From positions 124,001-188,000 of the forward strand of contig CANQED010000003.1 in assembly GCA_947594425.1 (NCBI GenBank): 64,000 nucleotides of DNA, given 5' to 3'. The position numbers were made by a program, and so were the translations under genes. This DNA is from an uncultured Ruminiclostridium sp. GTDB taxonomy: Bacteria > Bacillota > Clostridia > Oscillospirales > Ruminococcaceae. Positions 7,853-17,500 of this stretch are shown piece after piece (position 1 is the first letter of the stretch; each line of letters opens with the position of its first letter). The notes beneath the pieces were generated by a model. It saw only the letters and a program-made list of their open reading frames with translations, did no database searches and was not told the DNA's origin.

Positions 7853-8254
7853 TTAACTTTTAAAACTCTTCCCGCATTTAGTGCAAAAGCTGCTGTTTGC
7901 GGGCATTACTGCGTCGCAGTAGTCGCAGCGCTTGGTCGCCGCGGTGCCGGATGAAATGCTTTGCAGCTTTGACAACGCAGAGGTTTGCGGAGCTTGCGAA
8001 CTCTGCGGAATTTCGGACTGCATATTAGGCTGAGAGATTTTTAACGATTCAGCCATCATTCGGCATTGATAGCTAATCTCATACGGTCTGCACGCAACGG
8101 CAATTATTCCGAATATGCCGAGGAATAAGCCCCATTGAAAGCCGCCCCTGTAGCCTTTGTTTGTATTCATTGCGTATGTTATTGCACCCAAAACTAAATT
8201 TAAAACCACTAAGACAAATAATGCCGTCCATAAATCACCCCAAGAAAATCTCAT
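7853..8254 (-). CDS. Small membrane protein with C-terminal zinc ribbon, function unknown
   Basis: 133 residues. Two membrane helices are visible (about 8-29 and 37-55), then a Gln/Ser-rich linker and a C-terminal zinc ribbon with two Cys pairs (CDYC and CTKCGKSF). The start has AAAGGAAG nine bases upstream. Zinc-ribbon tails of this kind are common in small Firmicutes membrane proteins of unknown role. Base use is more AT-rich than the flanking core genes, as in the next gene, so the pair may be an acquired accessory segment. Confidence 0.7.
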   Translation of the reverse strand: MRFSWGDLWTALFVLVVLNLVLGAITYAMNTNKGYRGGFQWGLFLGIFGIIAVACRPYEISYQCRMMAESLKISQPNMQSEIPQSSQAPQTSALSKLQSISSGTAATKRCDYCDAVMPANSSFCTKCGKSFKS

Positions 8255-8322
8255 TTTCTTTGCTTCCTTTCTGTACTTACAAATTAAATTTGAACCTACG
8301 TTAATATTTTATAATTTCTCGG

Positions 8323-8952
8323 TTATTCATAATCGAATGATAATTTAGAAATAAACTGTCTTAATTCGTTATTATATTCATCAATTGTACTTGAGGCTTG
8401 AGAAAAGTTTCCTGACGGCGATTCAAGCCATTCATAATATGTTAATGCTGTTGTGTAAAAATCTTTTATATCATCATAATTCTTCGCGTCATCTGAACAT
8501 TTCTGTATAGATTCTTTGGATGAAGTTAACGAATCTGAACAAGATTCATATTCTTTTGACATTGCACTTATAGCAAGCGGAACCGCTACTTGAAAATCAT
8601 TTATGCTTCTCTTCATATCCGTGCCATATAAAGAGAGGGCTGTTTCTTCTAAATCTTTTGAATCAATGCCTGTAGCTTCTGACATTGAGGGAAAATAACC
8701 GTTGCTGCGGTCATAATCGTCATCATCAACATAGATTGCCCAGTGCCATGCTTTTTGAATTGTATCACCTATATCAGAAAGTGTTTCTGCTGTTTCTTTT
8801 AAATCGGCATATACTTCCTTAATACGAGCATTATCATCCATGACATCGTCGTTACCAAATATTCCTGCGATATTCGATGTCGTACTTGTACTGCACCCTC
8901 CGATAAGAACAGCAATAGATATTGCCGTAATCGAAATTATTATTTTTTTCAT
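8323..8952 (-). CDS. Predicted lipoprotein, function unknown
   Basis: 209 residues. Signal peptide with lipobox LIGGC (Cys at about residue 20) after a basic MKK start, so it should be lipid-anchored on the outer face of the membrane. The mature part is Asp/Ser/Thr-rich and mostly helical, with KEVYADLKETAETLSDIGD suggesting a coiled segment. GGAGGAAAAT lies before the ATG. It is expressed from a consensus promoter overlapped by repeated TTCCTAT-type sites, which suggests control by the divergent XRE regulator. No recognised domain. Confidence 0.75.
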   Translation of the reverse strand: MKKIIISITAISIAVLIGGCSTSTTSNIAGIFGNDDVMDDNARIKEVYADLKETAETLSDIGDTIQKAWHWAIYVDDDDYDRSNGYFPSMSEATGIDSKDLEETALSLYGTDMKRSINDFQVAVPLAISAMSKEYESCSDSLTSSKESIQKCSDDAKNYDDIKDFYTTALTYYEWLESPSGNFSQASSTIDEYNNELRQFISKLSFDYE

Positions 8953-9010
8953 CTTATTTTCCTCCTAATTTTAAGCTCCCAACACTTTGCAAAATCCGAC
9001 AAAATATATT

Positions 9011-9078
9011 ATAGGAACTACACTTCCTATATTATACAACTATTCTTCCTATTTGTCAAGCATTTTCGGAAGTATAAT
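9011..9078 (-). promoter_or_regulatory. Promoter of the lipoprotein gene with overlapping repeated operator-like sites
   Basis: On the minus strand TTGACA (9054-9059) and TATAAT (9031-9036) with a 17-base spacer. The motif ATAGGAA occurs as an inverted pair just downstream of the -10 (9011-9030) and again within the spacer (about 9044-9052); a related GGAAGTAT lies at 9068-9075 next to a plus-strand TATAAT (9073-9078). This is the layout expected for an XRE repressor controlling both divergent genes. Confidence 0.7.
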
Positions 9079-9108
9079 GTATATAACATCTTAAAAGGGG
9101 GAAGAAAA

Positions 9109-9441
9109 ATGCTTATTTCCGATATGCTGAGGATAGGCGGCAAGCTGTACGAGGTGCGCAAGCGCGCGGGGCTGTCGCAGGCGGACGTCGCGGAGCTTGC
9201 CGAGATATCCGACCGCGCCTACGCCGATATAGAGCGCGGCGGGTCGAATATGCGCGCCGACACGCTGATAAGGATATGCCGCGCGCTTAAGATAACGCCC
9301 GACGAGATATTCACCGAGCCCGAGCCTATCGGCACGTTTGATCCCGACGCGGTGCTAATGCGGCTGAGCACCTGCTCCCCCGACGAGCGTGCGACCGCGC
9401 TTAGGCTGCTGAACGTTTACCTTTCTTCTATCGGAAAATAA
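9109..9441 (+). CDS. XRE-family helix-turn-helix regulator
   Basis: 110 residues. The N-terminal HTH_3 domain (about residues 11-66) has the classic recognition pattern GLSQADVAELAEISDRAYADIERG. The remaining 40 residues are a short helical tail, perhaps for dimerisation. A strong ribosome site (AAAAGGGGGAAG) precedes the ATG. The divergent gap to the lipoprotein carries repeated TTCCTAT-type sites, which are its likely operators. GC-rich codon use fits the core genome better than the lipoprotein it faces. Confidence 0.88.
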   Translation: MLISDMLRIGGKLYEVRKRAGLSQADVAELAEISDRAYADIERGGSNMRADTLIRICRALKITPDEIFTEPEPIGTFDPDAVLMRLSTCSPDERATALRLLNVYLSSIGK

Positions 9442-9459
9442 AAAATCACACAAAACCTA

Positions 9460-9489
9460 TTGACAACGGGGCTTAAATTTTGATATAAT
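9460..9489 (+). promoter_or_regulatory. Promoter of the Trp T-box leader
   Basis: TTGACA (9460-9465), 18-base spacer, TATAAT (9484-9489). Transcription would start near 9496, just ahead of the T-box stem I. Confidence 0.85.
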
Positions 9490-9494
9490 AACTT

Positions 9495-9870
9495 AAACGA
9501 GATCAAAGTATGCCGATACTCCCTCGCGCGGGATAAATCGCTCGCCGAAAGAAAACGGCGGGGCGCGCGGGGATAAGATATCGTGGTATAAATTGCCGCC
9601 GAGGGTCGATTTTCCCAAAACGGCAAAAATAACAGTTAAAATTAAACCTATGAACAAGGGTAGTAACCGCAGAGAGTACCCACAGAGAGCGGCGGGAGGT
9701 GCGACGCCGCGGCAGCACTGCGGCGAATGGGCTTGCGAGGGCAAACCGAACCGTAACCGGCAAGGGGCGACGGCGGCCGCACGTTAAGCGGTAAAAGTGC
9801 GCCGCAAGGCGAATTTAGGTGGCACCGCAGGAAATTACCTGTCCTATTATCGGGACGGGTTTTTATTTTT
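9495..9870 (+). promoter_or_regulatory. T-box riboswitch, tRNA-Trp specific
   Basis: A leader of about 375 bases with AGAGAG elements in stem I (about 9690-9705), a specifier-like GAA-TGG-GC (TGG at 9728-9730) and the T-box sequence TTAGGTGGCACCGCAGG at 9814-9831. A terminator follows (CCTGTCC 9838-9844 with GGACGGG 9853-9859, then a T run to 9870). The T-box UGGC would pair with GCCA, matching the G discriminator of tRNA-Trp, and TGG is the Trp codon. Two independent features thus agree on Trp. Uncharged tRNA-Trp would allow read-through into trpB. Confidence 0.9.
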
Positions 9871-9896
9871 AATTAAACGAAAGGACGGTATTTACT

Positions 9897-11267
9897 ATGA
9901 GCGAGATACCCTACAAAATCTATCTTGAAGAAAGCGAGATGCCGACTGCGTGGTATAATGTCAGGGCGGATATGAAGAACAAGCCCGCGCCGCTGATAAA
10001 CCCCGGCACTCATCAGCCCATGGGCTTTGAGGAGCTCAGAGGGGTGTTCTGCGACGAGCTGGTACGGCAGGAACTGAACAACACCGACCGCTACATCGAG
10101 ATACCCGAGGAGATAAGGAACTTTTACAAGATGTACCGCCCCTCCCCGCTGGTAAGGGCGTACTGCCTCGAAAAGGCGCTCGACACCCCCGCGAAGATAT
10201 ACTACAAGTTTGAGGGAAACAACACCTCGGGCAGCCACAAGCTCAATTCCGCGATAGCACAGGCATATTATGCAAAGGCGCAGGGGCTTAAGGGCGTTAC
10301 CACCGAGACCGGCGCGGGTCAATGGGGAACGGCGCTGTCTATGGCGTGCGCCTATCTCGGACTTGACTGCAAGGTCTATATGGTAAAGGTGTCCTACGAG
10401 CAAAAGCCGTTCAGGCGCGAGGTAATGCGCACCTACGGCGCGTCGGTCACCCCCTCTCCGTCGGATACGACTAATGTAGGGCGGCAGATACTCGCGGATT
10501 TCCCCGGCACGACAGGAAGTCTCGGGTGCGCTATCTCCGAGGCGGTAGAGGCAGCGACCTCGACCGAGGGGTACCGCTATGTGCTCGGCTCGGTATTGTC
10601 GCAGGTGCTCTTACACCAGTCGATAGTCGGACTTGAGAGCAAGGCGGCAATGGACAAATACGGCATAAAGCCCGACCTGATAATAGGCTGCGCGGGCGGC
10701 GGCTCCAACCTCGGCGGACTTATCTCGCCGTTTATGGGAGAAATGCTGCGCGGCGAGCAGGAATATGAGTTTATCGCGGTAGAGCCCGCGTCCTGCCCGA
10801 GCCTTACAAGAGGAAAATTCGTATACGACTTCTGCGACACCGGCAACGTCTGCCCGATGGCAAAGATGTACACCCTCGGCAGCCGCTTTATCCCCTCGCC
10901 CAACCACGCGGGCGGTCTGCGCTATCACGGCATGAGCAGCATATTATCGCAATTGTACCACGACGGCTATCTCAAGGCTCGCTCGGTCGAGCAGACGGCG
11001 GTATTCGACGCGGCGACAAAGTTTGCGAGAGTAGAGGGCATACTTCCCGCCCCCGAGAGCTCGCACGCTATCCGCGTAGCTATGGACGAGGCGCTAAAGT
11101 GCAAGGAGACAGGCGAGGAGAAAACGATACTCTTCGGTCTTACCGGCACGGGTTACTTTGATATGGTCGCTTATGAGCAGTACAATAACGGCACAATGAC
11201 CGACTATATCCCGACAGACGAGGAGCTCGAAAAGAGCTTTGCACAGATACCTGAGGTAGACGCGTAA
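9897..11267 (+). CDS. trpB: Tryptophan synthase beta-like protein, TrpB2 type
   Basis: 456 residues, the longer TrpB2 form. A PLP enzyme that condenses indole with serine to give Trp. Visible features are an extended N-terminus typical of TrpB2 (RPSPLVRAYCLEKAL), the PLP lysine in GSHKLNSA (about residue 114), ETGAGQWG, the phosphate loop GCAGGGSNLGG and the C-terminal TLFGLTGTG-like block (ILFGLTGTGYFD). No trpA or other trp gene is adjacent, so it may act alone on free indole. Expression is tied to Trp charging by the T-box upstream. Confidence 0.93.
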   Translation: MSEIPYKIYLEESEMPTAWYNVRADMKNKPAPLINPGTHQPMGFEELRGVFCDELVRQELNNTDRYIEIPEEIRNFYKMYRPSPLVRAYCLEKALDTPAKIYYKFEGNNTSGSHKLNSAIAQAYYAKAQGLKGVTTETGAGQWGTALSMACAYLGLDCKVYMVKVSYEQKPFRREVMRTYGASVTPSPSDTTNVGRQILADFPGTTGSLGCAISEAVEAATSTEGYRYVLGSVLSQVLLHQSIVGLESKAAMDKYGIKPDLIIGCAGGGSNLGGLISPFMGEMLRGEQEYEFIAVEPASCPSLTRGKFVYDFCDTGNVCPMAKMYTLGSRFIPSPNHAGGLRYHGMSSILSQLYHDGYLKARSVEQTAVFDAATKFARVEGILPAPESSHAIRVAMDEALKCKETGEEKTILFGLTGTGYFDMVAYEQYNNGTMTDYIPTDEELEKSFAQIPEVDA

Positions 11268-11282
11268 ATACAAACAGCATTC

Positions 11283-11318
11283 GCCCGACGGAAGTAAACA
11301 GCCGTCGGGCTTGCCTTT
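11283..11318 (+). terminator. Rho-independent terminator after trpB2
   Basis: 9-bp perfect stem GCCCGACGG (11283-11291) with CCGTCGGGC (11302-11310), followed by TTGCCTTTT. Confidence 0.85.
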
Positions 11319-11409
11319 TATATGCGATAAAACTGAGGTATTTTAGCGTTTTTTTGCTTTTTGCATAAAACGGCGGGCAATAATTCAGTAAAATTCATGA
11401 AAAATAAGG

Positions 11410-11439
11410 TTGACACATTTAACATGCTGTTGTTATAAT
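11410..11439 (+). promoter_or_regulatory. adhE: Promoter of adhE
   Basis: TTGACA (11410-11415), 18-base spacer, TATAAT (11434-11439). It leaves an untranslated leader of about 135 bases with a short CAAAAAGCTGCTTTTG hairpin near 11477; no known riboswitch is recognised there. The stretch 11311-11409 holds nothing else I can identify. Confidence 0.8.
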
Positions 11440-11579
11440 AATAGTAAGCGTACGGCAGATTTTGTCAAGACAACGGCAAAAAGCTGCTTTTGCGGTATTT
11501 CTACCCGATAGGCGGGCAAAATAACGGCAGAAAAAGAAGATATGCCGATAATATAGGAAAGGGAAACAGGGGAACGGTT

Positions 11580-14237
11580 ATGGCAAAAAAACAGATCGTC
11601 AGCAAGAAAAAGGTCGCCTCGGCAAAGGTCAGCCCGGTCATAGTAGACAGCGTTGACGCACTGAGGCTGCGTATGGCGGAGGTCAGAGCGGCGCAGGAGG
11701 AATTTGCGTCTTTTTCCCAAGAAAAAGTAGACGCTATCTTCTTCGCGGCGGCGTCCGCGGCAAATAAGATGAGGATACCCCTCGCTAAGATGGCAGTCGA
11801 GGAGACGGGTATGGGCGTAGTAGAGGACAAGGTAATAAAGAACAATTATGCCAGCGAGTATATCTACAACGCGTATAAGAACACCAAGACCTGCGGCATA
11901 ATCGAGCGCGACGAGGCATACGGCACCATGAAGATAGCGGAGCCTATCGGCGTGGTATCGGCGGTAATACCCACCACCAACCCGACCTCTACCGCGATAT
12001 TTAAGACGCTTATCTGCCTAAAGACCAGAAACGGCATAATCATCAGCCCTCACCCCAGAGCCAAGAACTGCACTATCGCAGCGGCAAAGGTAGTACTCGA
12101 CGCGGCGGTAAAGGCGGGCGCGCCCAAGGGCATAATCGCGTGGATAGACGTACCGTCGCTCGACCTTACTAATGAAGTTATGAGGAGCTCGGATATAATC
12201 CTCGCTACCGGCGGCCCCGGAATGGTAAAGGCTGCATACTCGTCAGGAAAGCCCGCACTCGGCGTCGGCGCGGGAAACACTCCCGCCATTATCGATACGA
12301 CCGCTGATATAAAGCTTGCGACAAGCTCGATAGTCCACTCAAAGACATTCGACAACGGTATGATCTGCGCCTCCGAGCAGTCGGTCATAGTTTTGGACAA
12401 GATATATGACAAGGTGAAGAAAGAATTTGAGCAGCTCGGCTGCTATTTCCTCACCCCCAAAGAGACAGAAAAGGTGCGCAAGACTATCCTCATAAACGGC
12501 GCGCTAAACGCAAAGATAGTAGGTCAAAAGGCGGCGACGATAGCGGCTCTCGCGGGAGTGGACGTAGACCCCAAGACTAAGGTGCTTATCGGCGAGGTAG
12601 AAAGCGTGGAGTTAGAAGAAGAATTTGCCCACGAGAAGCTTTCTCCCGTGCTTGCCATGTACCGCGCAAAGGACTTTGACGACGCTATGGCAAAGGCTGA
12701 TAGGCTGATAGCCGACGGCGGATACGGTCACACCTCCTCGCTGTATTGCAACGCGGTCACCGAGCGCGATAAGATAGAGCGCTTCGGCGAGCGTATGAAG
12801 ACCTGCCGCATACTCGTAAATACCCCGTCCTCGCACGGCGGCATAGGCGATCTTTACAACTTCAATTTAGCACCGTCGCTTACCCTCGGGTGCGGCTCGT
12901 GGGGCGGCAATTCGGTGTCTGAAAACGTGGGCGTAAAGCACCTGCTAAACATCAAGACCGTCGCCGAGAGGAGAGAGAATATGCTGTGGTTAAGACTTCC
13001 CGAAAAGGTTTACTTTAAAAAAGGCTGTATGCCCGTCGCGCTTGACGAATTAGGCACGGTAATGGGCAAGAAGAGGGCGTTTATCGTCACCGACTCGTTC
13101 CTGTTCCATAACGGCAATACAAAGCCGATAACCGACAAGCTCGACAGTATGGGCATTGTGCATTCGACATTCTTTAACGTGCTTCCCGACCCGACGCTCG
13201 CCTGCGCTAAAGAGGGCGCGGCATTGCTCACGCAGTTCAAGCCCGATGTGATAATCGCGCTCGGCGGCGGCTCGGCTATGGACGCGGCTAAGATAATGTG
13301 GGTGTTGTACGAGCACCCCGAGGCAGATTTTATGGATATGGCGATGAGATTTATCGACATACGCAAGAGAGTATATACTTTCCCGAAAATGGGAGAAAAG
13401 GCATATTTCGTAGCTATCCCGACCTCCTCGGGTACAGGCTCCGAGTGTACGCCTTTCGCGGTGATAACCGACGAAAAGACGGGGGTAAAGTACCCGCTCG
13501 CGGATTATGCATTGCTTCCTAATATGGCGATAATCGACACCGACAATATGATGACGCAGCCTAAGGGTCTTACAAGCGCGTCGGGTATAGACGCACTGAC
13601 CCACGCCCTCGAGGCGTACGCGTCGGTAATGGCGACCGATTATACCGACGGCATGGCGCTTAAGGCGGCTAAGCTGATATTTGAATACCTGCCCGACGCA
13701 TACGAGTACGGCAGCACCGACGTAGTCGCAAGAGAGAAGATGGCTAACGCCTCGACCATGGCGGGTATCGCTTTCGCTAACGCGTTCCTCGGCGTATGCC
13801 ACTCTATGGCGCACAAGCTCGGCGCGTTCCACCACCTGCCCCATGGCGTCGCTAACGCCCTGCTGATAACTCAAGTTATGCGCTATAACGCCGTACCCAA
13901 TCCTCAGAAGATGGGCACGTTCTCCCAGTACGACCACCCGCACACGCTCGAAAGATACTGCGAGATAGCGGATTTTGTCGGCGCGGGCGGCAGGACTAAA
14001 GAGGAGAAGTTCGAGAAGCTTATCGCCAAGATAGAGGCGCTTAAAGAGACTATCGGCATAAAGAAGACCATCAAGGACTACGGCATAGACGAGAAGGACT
14101 TCCTCGACCGCTTAGACGATATGGTAGAGCAGGCGTTTGACGACCAGTGCACCGGTGCTAACCCGAGATACCCGCTTATGAGCGAGATAAAGCAGATGTA
14201 CCTTAATGCCTACTACGGCACCAACGACGAGGTTTAA
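11580..14237 (+). CDS. adhE: Bifunctional acetaldehyde-CoA / alcohol dehydrogenase
   Basis: 885 residues from the ATG at 11580; an upstream in-frame ATG at 11490 is possible but the preceding GGGGAACGGTT and the family length favour 11580. Residues about 20-450 form the acetaldehyde dehydrogenase, with catalytic Cys in NGMICASEQSV and the cofactor loop GVGAGNTPAI. Residues about 465-880 form the iron-dependent alcohol dehydrogenase with GGGSAMDAAK and the metal-binding HSMAHKLGAFHHLPHG. It reduces acetyl-CoA to ethanol using two NADH per acetyl-CoA, regenerating NAD in fermentation. It is monocistronic between its own promoter and terminator. Confidence 0.96.
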   Translation: MAKKQIVSKKKVASAKVSPVIVDSVDALRLRMAEVRAAQEEFASFSQEKVDAIFFAAASAANKMRIPLAKMAVEETGMGVVEDKVIKNNYASEYIYNAYKNTKTCGIIERDEAYGTMKIAEPIGVVSAVIPTTNPTSTAIFKTLICLKTRNGIIISPHPRAKNCTIAAAKVVLDAAVKAGAPKGIIAWIDVPSLDLTNEVMRSSDIILATGGPGMVKAAYSSGKPALGVGAGNTPAIIDTTADIKLATSSIVHSKTFDNGMICASEQSVIVLDKIYDKVKKEFEQLGCYFLTPKETEKVRKTILINGALNAKIVGQKAATIAALAGVDVDPKTKVLIGEVESVELEEEFAHEKLSPVLAMYRAKDFDDAMAKADRLIADGGYGHTSSLYCNAVTERDKIERFGERMKTCRILVNTPSSHGGIGDLYNFNLAPSLTLGCGSWGGNSVSENVGVKHLLNIKTVAERRENMLWLRLPEKVYFKKGCMPVALDELGTVMGKKRAFIVTDSFLFHNGNTKPITDKLDSMGIVHSTFFNVLPDPTLACAKEGAALLTQFKPDVIIALGGGSAMDAAKIMWVLYEHPEADFMDMAMRFIDIRKRVYTFPKMGEKAYFVAIPTSSGTGSECTPFAVITDEKTGVKYPLADYALLPNMAIIDTDNMMTQPKGLTSASGIDALTHALEAYASVMATDYTDGMALKAAKLIFEYLPDAYEYGSTDVVAREKMANASTMAGIAFANAFLGVCHSMAHKLGAFHHLPHGVANALLITQVMRYNAVPNPQKMGTFSQYDHPHTLERYCEIADFVGAGGRTKEEKFEKLIAKIEALKETIGIKKTIKDYGIDEKDFLDRLDDMVEQAFDDQCTGANPRYPLMSEIKQMYLNAYYGTNDEV

Positions 14238-14253
14238 CTTAATAAAAGCTTAC

Positions 14254-14290
14254 AATCCCCCGCGAATGACAATTCGCGGGGGATTTTTGC
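14254..14290 (+). terminator. Rho-independent terminator of adhE
   Basis: Perfect 14-bp stem (14254-14267 with 14272-14285) with loop GACA, then TTTTGC. Confidence 0.92.
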
Positions 14291-14312
14291 GTTAAAATAC
14301 ATATATTGCGAC

Positions 14313-14349
14313 ATAATTCGGGTTTATGAATACAAGCGAATTATTTTTG
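14313..14349 (+). terminator. Second terminator-like hairpin downstream of adhE
   Basis: ATAATTCG (14313-14320) pairs with CGAATTAT (14337-14344) and runs into TTTTTG. It lies only 23 bases after the adhE terminator, so it is either a back-up terminator or the end of an unseen short RNA. The rest of the gap to 14592 is AT-rich and holds only the promoter at 14472. Confidence 0.5.
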
Positions 14350-14471
14350 TGGAAAATTACAGCCCCCTGCCCCTATTTTAGCGCGGTTTGGGGCGAATTT
14401 TTGCCCTTGTTTAAAATAAATAAAAAATCTTTGTCCGTATTGTGCATTTTGTGTATTTTATACTATTTTTC

Positions 14472-14500
14472 TTGACTAATCGGGCGGTATATGGTAAAAT
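14472..14500 (+). promoter_or_regulatory. Promoter of the GGDEF/EAL sensor gene
   Basis: TTGACT (14472-14477), 17-base spacer, TAAAAT (14495-14500), giving a leader of about 85 bases before the ATG at 14593. Confidence 0.7.
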
Positions 14501-14592
14501 GATTATGAGCGATTAGCATTTAAGTTGCTTAACTAACGGCAATTATATAATTATTCTATATCTGTAAAATATTCGGAAAGGCAGGCGGCATT

Positions 14593-17500
14593 ATGGTCAA
14601 GGGCAAAGACAGAGATTACAGGATAGCTTCCATATGTACCGCAGGCGTTCAGGACGAACACCACGACCATATCATAACCGATCTATCCCATGCGCTTATA
14701 GAGCGGGGATTTAAAGTGCTGCTCTATAACTCGTTTTCCGACTTTTATTTTGACACGCCCTATGCTAAGGGCGAGGCGAGCATATACCACCTTGTAAACT
14801 TTGAGATAACGGATGTGCTGATAGTTTTCCCCGAGCAGATAAAAAATACCTGGATAACCGACGCCATAATCCGCTATGCAAGGCTAAACAGATGCCCCAC
14901 CATAATCGTAAATGGTCACGCGGACGGCTGCGTCAACATAGATTACGACTATGCGGGGTCGTTTGAGGAGATAGTGCGCCACGTCATAGAGGTCCACGGG
15001 TGCAAAGACATCGATTTTATAGCGGGGATAAAGGACAACCGTTTTTCGGACGAGAGGCTCGAGGTATTTAAGCGGGTAATGGCGGAGCATTCTTTACCGA
15101 TAAGCGACGACAAGATAGGCTATGGCGAATTTTGGTCCGAGCCGACGCTCAGGGTGCTCGAAAAATTCTTTGCCCCCGGCAAAAAGCCGCCCGAGGCGAT
15201 AATCTGCGCAAATGACAGCATGGCTATCGCGACGATAAGATTTTTGAGCGAGCGCGGCTACCGCGTGCCCGAGGATATTATCGTGACGGGCTTTGACGCG
15301 GTATACCACGACCACCGCATGTTCTTGACAAATATCACCTCGTCGATACTTGATTCCGAGCTGCTTGCAAATTCTACCGCAGATAAGGCGGTAGAGATGT
15401 TGGATAACAGGACGCTTAAAGAGGATATATATCTTAAGTTTCGCACTATACTTAACGCGTCCTGCGGCTGCGAGCCGAGCGCTTCAAAGCTCGCCGAGGA
15501 GCAGCTTTTAAAAATGGGCGACTACAATATGGTATCGCAGTCGCACGAAAATACCATGATAGACTACTACGCCCTCGCGGTAAGTCACGACACGTTCGAC
15601 AAGCTCGTGCAGACCCTGCTCGACTACACCGACCCGTTTTCGTGGCTGTGCCTAAACGACGATTATCTTTCTAAAGAGCCGTCGGTCGTGCCTAAGGCAT
15701 ATCACAGCGTCTACACAGACACTATGACCGCACTGCAGCACCGCACCGACATCGAGGACGGAAAGGTCATCAGCTTTAAGACGAGCGAGCTTTTGCCCGA
15801 CCTTGCCGACCATCTTAAGGTGCACGACTGGCTGCTGTTCGCGCCGCTGCACTATCAGTCGGACATTATCGGCTTTTACTGCACCGTCGCGGGGATAAAA
15901 GAATACCTTTTCCACAACGTAAGGCGATTTTTGAATATAACAAATCAGGTACTCGAGAACTTTAAGAACAGATTTGACTTAAGGGCGGCATACAGCGATC
16001 TTGAGATGCTGCATTTTCGCGACCCGCTGACGGGCATATTCAACAGGCGCGGCTTTTTGAGCGCGGCTGAAGAAATGCTGTCTAACGCGGGCGACCTTGA
16101 CGCGTTTGTGTTCTCGGTCGATATGGATAAGCTAAAGCAGATAAACGACAACCACGGGCACACAAACGGCGATATCGCGATAAAAGAGACCGCCGACGCA
16201 CTGTCCTCCGCCTGCGGGGGTCACTGTATCTGCGCGCGCTTCGGCGGCGACGAATTTATACTGCTCGGCTTTGCTAAGGACGCGGCGCGCGCCGCTGTAG
16301 CGGTCGAGGATAAGATACACGAGCACCTTGAAAAGTTCAATTCCACCTCGGGCAAGCCCTACGACGTATCGGTCAGCATGGGCGTATGCGCCGAGCACGC
16401 CGTAAGCATAGACGATATAAAGCAGATGATACGCCGCTCGGACTGGGAGATGTACGAGCAAAAGCAGCTCAGGCACGCCGCCGACGCCCCGCCTCCCCCC
16501 GAGAAGCCCGTTGAGACGCAGACTGCCTCGGTCAACGCCTTTGAGCAAAGGATACACGAGATACTCGGCACGGACAAGAGCAGCACGTATTTTTACATCG
16601 ATTTTATCCATTTTAAGTGGTATATAATGGACGAGGAGCACGCTCCCGACTTTATCCGCTCCAACTCGGTAAATCCGCTGCGCGCCATTACGCAGAGCGG
16701 CAGAGTATACGAGGACGACGCGGAGGTTTATAAGCAGTTTCTCGCCAACCTGCGCAAGGCTTTTGACGAGGGGATACAAAGCGACCACGTATTGACCTAT
16801 ATCCGCATAATGGAAAACGACACGCCGGTATGGTACTGTATTAATCTTTGGCTTACGGGCACCGACGGGCGTATGAACGAGGTCGCGGGCTTTATCCACC
16901 GCGCCGCCCCCGAGGAGATAATGCAGATAGAGGTAATGGACTATTACACCTCGGCGGACAATCCCGCACTTATTTACCGTATGTTCTCGGATAAGCTGAG
17001 AGAGCTTAACGACCGCAATATGGCGGTGGTGCAGTTTGATATACGCAGATTTAAATTTATAAACGAGACCTACGGCGAGGAGACAGGCACGGATCTTTTG
17101 CACGCCCTCACCGAGAGGCTTAAGACCTATTGCAGCCCCGACCAAATAAGCGTGCGCCTCAGCGCGGACGTATTTATGCTGCTGACGCCGTATGACACGG
17201 TAGAGCAGCTGACCGAGGAGATACGCAAAATAGAAAAGCTTATGTCCGGCTTTAGAAATATGCGGTACGAATTTTCGATAGGCGTGTATCTTGTCGAGGA
17301 TAAGTCTATGCCGCCGCGCATAATGGGCGACCGTGCGTCGCAGGCGCGCAATTCGATAAAGCATAACGCGATAGAAAATATAGCCTTCTACGACAACAAG
17401 ATGCTTCGCACCTCTAAGGTAAGAAAGTTTATCGAGGAGAATATGCTCGCGGCACTGCAAAAGGAAGAATTTTTCATCTACCTCCAGCCTAAATTCAGCA

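Noticed and set aside
11446..11579. Riboswitch in the adhE leader
   Set aside because: Only a weak hairpin is visible; no known riboswitch consensus and no clear terminator before the start.
13050..13943. 297-residue antisense open frame opposite adhE
   Set aside because: Arg/His/Tyr-rich shadow of a well-supported gene; no independent evidence.
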